A stretch of DNA of 64,000 bases from Moniliella sp. 'wahieum' (lineage: Eukaryota > Basidiomycota > Moniliellomycetes > Moniliellales > Moniliellaceae). The notes under the pieces are model-generated. The model made no database searches. It was not told the origin of the DNA and saw only the letters and a list, made by a program, of their open reading frames with translations. Position numbers and translations under genes: made by a program. Positions 56,529-64,000 of this stretch are shown one piece after another. Numbering within the stretch: the stretch's first letter is position 1; every line of letters begins with the position of its first letter. The stretch covers positions 248,001-312,000 of the forward strand of contig RSEE01000062.1 of the NCBI GenBank assembly GCA_003971905.1, read 5' to 3'.

Positions 56529-58452
56529 TCATGTTGTAACTACAAAGATACGGTGAAATATGAGTGGTGTCCGGGGGATGAGAGAATGTTGGCAATCGAC
56601 AGAGAGACGGACGCATAGGTCATGAAGCAACGTTTTCTCTTGGTTAAGCTTGAGGAGCATGGGCCCCCTCCATCTTTCCCTTCCGCCGGGGTGGGGCGGC
56701 GAAGACTTTTTACTTCCTCGCCGAGGGGTAGCGCCCTTTTTGGAAGTCGCAGTCCGCGCAGGCTTGGCCTCAGACGCTGGGAGGTTCAGGGAAGACAGAT
56801 TCCGGGAGACCGTCCAGGGTATAGTGAACGACCTTAGCCGCTCGCTTTTCCATTTCTTCTCCTCTTCAAACCGCTGGCGTAGCTCCGGGGTGACAATGTG
56901 AACCTGGCACCAGGATGCATCCACCATGGCCCAGGGCCCACCTGGGCGAGGTCCATTGCGATTCTCCACATATGCGTTGGGACCACTGGTCGTACCGGAT
57001 TCGAGATCTTCCTTCGGAGGAAGCAACCCTTGATATTTGACTTTCTGAAGCGGTTTGGGCTCCTTTGACTTTAGGGCCTCCTTTTTGTGACCAGTCGTCA
57101 TCTCCACGGCATCGCGATGGGCAGAGCGTCTAACAGAATCAACGAGCTGTTTGGTTTGTGGATCGTAGCCCTGAGTCAGGACGTCTCCTAGGACTGAATG
57201 ATCACCGCTTAGAGGCATGTTGCGATGCTTCGTCAACGCTGCCTCCAGACGCTGAAGCATGAGCTTGCGGGCGCGAGGACCCGAGGCCTGGTCCAAGCCC
57301 TTCCGGACAAGCCGTCGCCTCTCTTGATTCTGGGCTTCTTCACTCGTCGGGGTCCACTTGGATCTCAAGATTTTGCGAACAGCCATCTGCGACACGTGAA
57401 ACGCTTGTGACAAATGCTCCACATCAAACATTTCGGGATCAGCTTTGTTAAGCATACGCATCCCATCTTGCGTTGGCCGACTGAGCATTCTCGTTGGACG
57501 CCAAGCTTTGCCTGCTACCTCTTTGGCATCCTTCTCTCCGTCGTACATCTTGCCATCGCCCTTGAAATAGTGTCCCACTGGATTTTTAAACATGTTGTCC
57601 AGAGCATTGATCATGTCTCCTCGGTCCGTAGAGACGGGCGTGAGAGATTGGTTAAACTCCTCCGAGAAAGCCTGGGCGGTTTGAGGGGTGTAGTATGGCA
57701 AGCTGTGCGCAAACGCGTGTGAGTGAGTATCTAGAAGGTCAAGAACAAAGATGCAGAATTGAAATACGCACATATGGCCAACCTGTTGAGCCAAGGTGTG
57801 AAGGTCATTGTTGTCGGAGGAGGAACGAGTTTCGACAATGACCACCCAGTCTGTCTTTGTGGGCTTGCCAGACGAGAGAGAGGGCGTATGAATAAAGCGA
57901 ATGGAAGGGCGGGCGGCAGAGGAGGAAGCGGGAGAAGACGCCAAAGATGAGCCATTTGGAGGTGGGAGGGACAGGGGCGCACGAGATGAGAGGCCGGGCC
58001 AGAAAGTAGGATGTCGTACAAGTCCACCAGCTGGCTTGGGAGTACGTATTGCAACGCTTCGGTACCGGGTATGTCCATACCGCTCAAGATGGAAGGGCGG
58101 GGTACCTTATCGTACACGCTGCCATCGCGAAACTCAGAAGCAGCAACGGGCAGGATATCTTCGTTGGGAACGGGGGTGCCCTCCATGGCATCCTGGGTAA
58201 ACCAAGGCAGCTCGTCGGATACAGCCATCGCATCGGAGTGGTGTCGAAACCAGGCAGAGACTGCTCGGCGCTAGGTTCCACCACCAGCTCCTGGCCGGTG
58301 GGAGAAGATTCGATGAACCAGGGCAGCTCGTCGAGCGTCTGAGGGACAGGAGAGGACGAAGCATACTGAGTGCCGACCGAGCGGGGCGCACGCGAAGACC
58401 CAGGCGCAGCCGCGTGGGCAGAGACATGGATTGTGCGTGCCGCGGCCAGCAT
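56529..58452 (-). CDS. RRG9: Mitochondrial neugrin/RRG9-type protein
   Basis: Rrg9 is needed for mitochondrial genome maintenance in yeast; its animal relative neugrin acts on mitochondrial rRNA. The defining helix-turn-helix-like motif is at about 57.35-57.44 kb: FDVEHLSQAFHVSQMAVRKI then LRSKWTPTSEEAQNQERRR, closely matching FKISPVAISRILKSKWKPNEEE of yeast Rrg9. ATG 58452 gives MLAAARTIHVSAHAAAPGSS, basic and acid-free, a plausible presequence; an alternative ATG lies at 58519. The N-terminal third repeats an ELPWF-type motif (DELPWFIES near 58.33 kb, DELPWFTQD near 58.21 kb), then LQYVLPSQLVDLYDILLSG near 58.03 kb and TDWVVIVETRSSSDNNDLHT near 57.84 kb. A 41-nt GTGCGT...CTAG segment at about 57732-57772 could be an intron. 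Length about 600, far longer than yeast Rrg9 (214). The motif call is good; the rest is unassigned. Confidence 0.72.
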
Positions 58453-58662
58453 CCTCGATCCAGGGCTGAGGCGAGGGTGCAGCGCGCCAGCGGCGGGACA
58501 GCGAGCAAGACGCGGCCATGGTCAGGGCTGGGCGGGGTGGCGGCTGGGTAGGTAAAAGGTGGGCAGGCAGTGGGTAGGCAGGTGGATCTGGCGCTGTCTC
58601 TGCCGTCTTCCAAATTGGAACCGCCACAGCAAAAAAAAGGCAGCACCCACTTTCCTAGACGC

Positions 58663-58669
58663 CCAATCA
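58663..58669 (+). promoter_or_regulatory. CCAATCA box between RRG9-like and uL2m genes
   Basis: CCAATCA is the preferred site of the HAP/CBF (NF-Y) complex, which in fungi controls respiratory genes. It lies 113 bases upstream of the uL2m start and 211 upstream of the RRG9-like start, inside the shared 323-bp divergent promoter. The site is seen; its use is inferred. Confidence 0.5.
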
Positions 58670-58775
58670 GAGCGCCCCATTCCGCTCGATCAATTCCGCT
58701 CCTCCCTCATTCCGCCGGGGTGTGCGCAACCTTCTCGACCCACCGGCTGGTCTTCCTGTTCGCACGCCGCCCACC

Positions 58776-60442
58776 ATGCGTTGTCTGGTGCGCCCGGTTG
58801 TCGGCCGTGTGTCGACCCTGAGCGCCAGTGTGGCCCATGCTCGTCGCGGGCTTGCCTCACTCGCGCCAGTTCCCGTCAGTGATCGCACCGACGACGGCGG
58901 GCGGCTTGAGATCCATGAGGCCTACCAGCCCTGGGGCCAGCTTCCCGATCCGCCCGTCATGCGCAACCATGCTCTGGTTGAGGCGCGCTTCAAGTGTTTC
59001 ATTCCGTTGCGTTCTCGTGTTCTGGCCGACGGTTCCCACCGTGTTGGAAAGCCTAACAAGACTCTTGTCGGTCTTGCCGACAACAAAATTTGGCCCTCGA
59101 GCCGCGAGTCTGGCACATACAACTTTGGTCACAAATTCCCGCTCCCGGGTCGAGCTCTGGTGCCTCGCGTGCGTCGTCTGGAGCGCAAGAGGATGATGCG
59201 TGCTGTTAAGGAAGCCAAGAAAGAGGCCCAACTGGCCTCTCGTCTGGGGCTCAAGACCCGGATCCAAACACCCTACGTTCGTGTCGATGGTGCTTTCAAG
59301 ACTTTCAAGCCCATCACGCCCGGTATTCGCCATACCCGTCTGCTGTACAACCCTTACCTCTTCCGTGGTGAGCCCGAATATGGCCTGACGGTTGCGCTGC
59401 GCAAGTCGGGTGGTCGTTCAGAAAATGGGCGGATCGCCACGCGTGGTATTGGTGGTGGCCACAAGCAACGTATTCGTCTCGTGGACTTTTCCCGTTGGGA
59501 GCCCGGTGTTCAGGACGTGCTTACCATCGAGTATGATCCTGGTCGTTCGTCCCACGTTGCACTGATTGAGAACCGGGAGACCAAGGTTCGTTCGTACATC
59601 GTTGCGGCCGATGGTCTTCGTGCTGGCGACACGGTTCGCTCTTACCGTCGCGACGGTGTTTCGACCTTCCGCAACCCCGAGATGGACAACACGCGTTTCA
59701 CTGAAGAGGAATTGCCAAGGCCCCGCTCGACCTGGGTATGTTCCGTATGCAGGCGTTGCGCCCGGGTAACTGTTTGCCTCTCTCGCTCATCCCTATCGGT
59801 ACCGAGATCCACAATGTGACCATTGCGGCCAAGGGCAAGGGTAAGCTCATTCGTTCTGCTGGTTCCTGCGGTCAGCTGGTGGGCTTTATGCACCGTAAAA
59901 CTGGTGCCCGCCCTGGCCCGCTCATGGGTGAGTTGACGGAGAAAGGTACGCCTATCCCGCGTCCCGAGCTGCTGCCTGGTAATGCGGAGGAGAACGCTCT
60001 CTTGCCCCGCGAGAAGCAACTGGAGAAGCTCTTGGGTGGTAAGGAAGCTGCCCTTGCTATGGCAGACAAGCCTACGGCCACCCACGCAGTCATTAAGATG
60101 CAGAGTGGTGAAGTGCGTATGGTGCCGGTCAATGGTGCGGCAACGATTGGCCGTGTGAGCAACACCAACTGGCAGCACCGCAAGCTGGGTAAGGCTGGTC
60201 GTGCCCGTTGGCTCGGCCGTCGTCCTAAGGTTCGTGGTGTGGCTATGAACCACTGTGACCACCCGAACGGTGGTGGCCGCGGTAAATCCAAGGGTAACCA
60301 CCAGTCCAAGGATCGGTGGGGCAACCTGGCCCGTGGTGGCCGTACTCGTCGCCCTACCGACCGGGGCGGTAACATTATGGTCCTTCGCCAGAGGCCACGC
60401 AAGGGCGGCCACCGTGGTAAGCCCAAGTACCTCAACGGCTAA
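58776..60442 (+). CDS. RML2: Mitochondrial large-subunit ribosomal protein uL2m
   Basis: uL2 is a core rRNA-binding protein near the peptidyl-transferase centre. ATG 58776 starts a basic presequence (MRCLVRPVVGRVSTLSASVA). The L2 core begins at about 59.28 kb: KTFKPITPGIRHTRLLYN, KSGGRSENGRIATRGIGGGH then KQRIRLVDF, IEYDPGRSSHVALI, a break near 59715, IGTEIHNV, the SAGSCGQLVGF loop, LGKAGRARWLGRRPKVRGVA near 60.2 kb and MNHCDHPNGGGRGKSKGNHQ near 60.26 kb, the conserved His-bearing loop that approaches the catalytic centre. Two features depart from bacterial L2 (about 275 residues): about 165 extra N-terminal residues, and an insert of roughly 50 residues (LMGELTEKGTPIPRPELLPG onward) before the last domain. 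Total about 555. One frame break only, so this is one of the cleanest genes here. Confidence 0.95.
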
Positions 60443-61240
60443 GGGTACAGCGCTGCGAGTGATTGGCTCCTGTGCAAGTGGTTGCGCAATGTCTATGTGT
60501 GCCACATGGAGCGTGATTCGTTTTTACTGGTAGTTGCTAGAGAAGTGGGGCATGGTCACTGAGGCTAAGACGCTAGCCAATCTTCCAAGAGGAGGAGCAA
60601 GGAATGAGAACGGCCGGATCAAGAGAGTGAGAGGGGCCAAAAGCCAATGCTACTACATATCAGTGTCGTTACAAGTTCGTGTTATGTGTTATGCCATGCT
60701 GGTGGTGCTGATGTGCGTGTGCCCAATGTTGGCGGCCATGGGCGGAAAGGACGCAGGAGGAGTAGTATTGCGGCGGTGGGAGGAGGTGGTTTGAAATGGC
60801 TGACGTAGCGGTGTGGGTTACTGCTGGCTGCTGGCTGCGCGGAGGCAACTGGGCACGGGAGGAGTGCTGCTTAGTTAAGCGGCAGCGCTGCGACCCACAC
60901 TGGCCACATGGGAGACGAGGGGCGGGCTAATAAAAGAGCCCAGCTCCTGGCCTGCCTGCTGCCTGCGCTGCCTGCGCTGCCTGCCCCCTGCCTCGCCCCA
61001 AGCCTCGCCTGCAGCAAGCCGGTCTTGGCTGTGCTCTCGACGGGTGGATGCGTTGCGTCGCCCCGCATCGCCCCCCGGTCGCCCCCTCTCTCCCTTGCTC
61101 AGCACGCCCTCGAGCAGCCCTCGTCCACCACACATCCACCCTTGCTGCCCACTGCCACCCACCCGTCCGCTGGGCTTGCCCCACCCCTCCTTCCCCCTGG
61201 CTAGATACCGTGCCTCTGCCGCACCCCTGTGTCGGCCGCC
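60443..61240. other. uL2m 3' region and NUDCD1 promoter
   Basis: About 800 bp with no recognised gene. CTGCCTGCG units repeat in tandem at about 60952-60985, followed by C-rich sequence with a CCCCT bias leading into the NUDCD1 start. Confidence 0.5.
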
Positions 61241-63521
61241 ATGTCTGCCGTTGCCTCTCCCCCCCCCTCGACCCCCCCGTCCCCCCACCCCCAGACCTTT
61301 CCTTCGAGCGCAACCCTGCCCTCTACCAGCCCGCCTTTGACATATACCGCCTCGTTGGTGACGACGAGCACACCTCCGGCGTAACTGGGATGGCGCTGCT
61401 GGCCGCGCACCCCGACCGCTCGCTGTCCTGCGCAACGGCACCATTACCCAGTCCAGCTGGCCCCTTCCCTCCCCCCTCCCGCGCTTGGACCCCGAGAACA
61501 GGCTGCCGCATCCATGCCCCCCAAGCAGCTCCAAGCTCGCTTCTTTCACCGCTCTCCTCATCCCCAGCCGCGATGAGGCCGACCACCTGCTCTACATTGA
61601 TGCCAAGGGCTTTGTTGTTCTTATGGTCATCTCGGTTGCTCCGGACACGGGGCTGCTCACCCCCTTACCCACCCCATCCATCGCATCTCTCTCTACTCCC
61701 CCCCAGCTCCCTAGTGCCGCTAGCCTAGGCGGCCACCTCTGGCTGGTCCACGACGGTGCTGAAGACAGTACCCTCAAGCTTCTCAAGGCTCATGAGGCGG
61801 AGACGAATGCCCTGGTCACGTATGAGCGCTGGCTCAGCTCGCCCGTAGCAGAATACCCAACTCCATCGTCCTTCTCCCGGTTTGGCAAGGTCGGATCTCT
61901 CCTCTCTGCCCGTTTTGCGGACTCGCGTCGGACTCAAGCTCTGATCCTGTTCCAGTCCACTTTTCCGCAAGCAAGGAATCTGCAGGATCGGCCCAGGCAG
62001 ACCGCGCTACCGCATTCAACGTTGCTCTGGTTCGTTTGCGCCTGCCCTCTCCCGACGAGCGCTACCTCAACGCCCGCTATGGTGAAGATTTCGAGGTCCT
62101 GTGGATTCTTCGCGGCACCGACCCAATTTACCAAGCGATCGAAATCCCTGGTCCGCTCGATGACCCGATTTCCTGGTACCTCCTCTCGGCTGGCAAATAT
62201 CAGCTGTACAAGGGTCCCAACCTCGACTCTTCCTCCCATTAGTCCAGTATCCCACATGGGTCTGGGAGCCGGCCCCACGACAGTGCGCTCTGCAAACCCA
62301 ATCGCAGCCTGCCTATACATGGGCTCAAACTTCCGAGATGGTGACTGTCGCCTTTTCCCTCCCGCTCAGCTTGAAGTCGGAGGACATTTCCATCCATTTT
62401 ACCGAACCCTCAGGCTTGTCGTTGTCGATCAGTACGTCAGCCGACGTGGGTCCACAAGTGGTACAATTTTCACCGGGGGGAAGCCCCGCGCTTCCTTGGG
62501 AGAACGTACTGGCCACCGAACTCCAGCAAGGCCGATATATCAACCAAAAGCTCTGGGCTCCCATCGATGCGGCGAAATGTAAGTGGGAATGGAAATCGTT
62601 TCATCGAAAGAAGGAGCCAGGCGAATTTGGTGTCTTGAAACTCTTTATCGCCAAGAAGAAGAAGGTACCGTTGGACACAGGTCTTTGCCGATCAGCCGAC
62701 GCGACAAGGCAGGTTGTCTGATGATGTTCTTGAAACCCTCAGCCCGTCCGATTTAGTGCGCGCACTCGAGGGACTGGAGAAGTACACATCGGACCAGGTG
62801 GACGAGGGACCCATGCTTGCACCCGGTATGATTCCGACTCAGACGACTTTACTTCACGACCCGCTCGAGGAGGAAGATGCGACGGTGGGGCGCTCTTTGC
62901 AAGTTACGAAGGTGACCCACTTTGCCCCTGCTATCCCCCCCTCTCTCTGGCAGCCCTGAAGAAACGATGCTGGCTCTGACAATTCCTGGCCGTACTTCCT
63001 TTCCCTTGCAAGGTGGAGAGAACGCATATACCGTGCCCAGATGTTTGACTATCAGCCAAGGGCTGGATGGTGCAGTGTTTGCTATGGGTCCGGACAACCC
63101 AAAGCATGTGGGCCATCTTCCTGGCCTGGCCTACGTGCTAGCTAGCAAGACGGATGCCCAATTGTTCTACACTACCCTTACTTCCCGGCCGCCAGCGGGC
63201 GAGGCAGCCAGTGCTACCGAAGGCGAGGCCCGAGCGGTCGCCTTGGCCTTCGTGTCTCCTCCACCCTCACCATTAGGCGGTACACGGAAAGCGGGAACAT
63301 TGTTCATGTACACCGCTCCGCCCACCACGGATGGGCAGCCTGGTTGTGTGGGTGAAAGCCGGGTGATGTCGCTGGGCCATGAAGATGCAGGCCAATTACT
63401 GGATGTGGTTGAGTTTGCTCCCAACTCAAGGTGGCTCTCAGGCCAAGCCATGTCGCGCACTGTTTTGCATGTCGGAAGAGCAACTGACTATCGTCCAAGG
63501 GTTGCTCTGACTGCGGGTTAA
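61241..63521 (+). CDS. NudC-domain protein, NUDCD1/CML66-like
   Basis: NUDCD1 is a CS-domain (p23/NudC-type) co-chaperone with a beta-propeller; the human protein binds COPI subunits. ATG 61241 is in CCGCCATGT context. After a Pro-rich start and a frame break: SFERNPALYQPAFDIYRLVG near 61.3 kb; FTALLIPSRDEADHLLYIDA then KGFVVLMV near 61.55 kb, matching the Y.D..G.....V segment of human; VLWILRGTDPIYQAIEIPGP near 62.1 kb; the CS domain MVTVAFSLPLSLKSEDISIH then FTEPSGLSLSI, with LWAPIDAAKCKWEW (62.34-62.6 kb); DPLEEEDATVG; LPGLAYVLASKTDAQLFYTT near 63.12 kb, matching LGYVQASKRDKKFF; and GTLFMYTAP near 63.3 kb, matching RVFIYRQPAP. Stop at 63519-63521. About 755 residues with about eight frame breaks. 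Confidence 0.85.
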
Positions 63522-63877
63522 TGATTGACAAGGAACGCACACGCCTTGTATGCTATGTACCTTGGTTTGTGGCAATAACCAGATGTAAGCAGGAGGGCAA
63601 GCAATTGCGTTGTTGGCAGAGCCATTACATGTCAATTTTGGGAGTTAGGAGTCCAACCGTCGCAGAGCCCGGGGTTGAGGGACATAAGAGGTACAAGCTT
63701 GAGCATGCCAGCACAGCAGATGGCACACACTATACAAGTGCGGTCTGGAACGAGTCGGTGGGACCTGTAGAGGTGTACCCCCTGTTTCATGGTTGGACGG
63801 ACAGCCCCAGACGGGGAGAGGGTCCATCCAACATACCCACTATGGGGTTAGGGGAAACTAGAGTGCCAACATGACGC
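63522..63877. other. Convergent 3' spacer
   Basis: About 350 bp between the NUDCD1-like stop and the 3' end of the last gene. No coding potential is recognised. Confidence 0.5.
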
Positions 63878-64000
63878 TTAGCGCAGACGGCTACAAAAAA
63901 AAAATGAGTTAGGTACATCGCATCTAACAAAGTTCGGACGGGGTACGCACCGAGCCTCACGCTCCGACTCGAGGAGAGCAAGGATGTCGTCAACCTTAAC
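63878..64000 (-). CDS. 3' end of an unidentified gene
   Basis: From the window edge, the minus strand reads VKVDDILALLESEREAR, then a clean 60-nt intron at 63891-63950 (donor GTGCGTAC, acceptor TTTTTTGTAG). The final four codons R-R-L-R are followed by TAA at 63878-63880. The helical, charged C-terminus with a good donor and acceptor supports a real gene whose body lies outside the window. The product cannot be named from 20 residues. Confidence 0.5.
   Translation of the reverse strand, partial: VKVDDILALLESEREARCVPRPNFVRCDVPNSFFFCSRLR

Overview
The window is nuclear DNA of a filamentous or yeast-like fungus. It is GC-rich and carries about 23 host genes, mostly with no intron or one to three short ones (55-190 nt, GT..AG, often GTACGT or GTAAGT donors). 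Fungal markers include a Ras of the fungal Ras1 type, an NHP6-type HMG-box protein, a fungal Mtr-like amino-acid permease, a DUF1399 glycine-rich-domain protein, Rrg9 and Las17/WASP. A Tnp2 (CACTA) transposon, together with SWS1, XRCC2-like and NUDCD1-like genes, leans towards Basidiomycota or an early-diverging fungus, but I cannot place the species.

Layout. 1-670 (-) is the 5' part of AP-1 gamma-adaptin, head-to-head with CBP80 (921-3719 +). A kinesin-3 (UNC-104 type) occupies 3853-9561 (-), divergent from HEM12 (10499-11611 +). A glycogenin-like gene (11913-14009 -) is divergent from a SWIM-finger SWS1/ZSWIM7 homologue (15431-16318 +). Then come beta-tubulin (16692-18266 +), an intron-bearing tRNA-Leu(UAA) (19185-19285 -), a DUF1399 gene (19887-22166 -), mitochondrial aldehyde dehydrogenase (23346-25181 -), a GH63 glycosidase (26653-30351 or further, -) and a Rad51-paralogue ATPase (31193-32400 -). 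A Tnp2 transposon fills about 32.7-36.6 kb (-). After it lie V-ATPase subunit f (38325-38716 -), NHP6 (39667-40148 +), ras (41156-41934 +), LAS17/WASP (43138-44762 +), two unrecognised genes (45697-47321 + and 47832-49690 -), a gene-poor stretch, the amino-acid permease (52273-53921 -), a second gene-poor stretch, an RRG9/neugrin-type gene (56529-58452 -) head-to-head with mitoribosomal uL2m (58776-60442 +), a NUDCD1-like gene (61241-63521 +) and the 3' end of one more gene (63878-64000 -).

Most genes are unrelated housekeeping functions: vesicle coat, RNA cap binding, transport motors, haem, cytoskeleton, Ras/WASP actin control and V-ATPase. Two functional pairings stand out. The SWS1-like and XRCC2-like genes would both belong to a Shu-type recombination complex. 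The RRG9-like and uL2m genes, both mitochondrial translation factors, share a 323-bp promoter containing a CCAATCA box.

Nearly every conserved gene is interrupted by apparent single-base losses, mostly in short homopolymers, with conserved sequence resuming in the next frame. I read these as uncorrected long-read errors rather than pseudogenes. Gene spans are therefore given as whole genes crossing several frames, and protein lengths are approximate.
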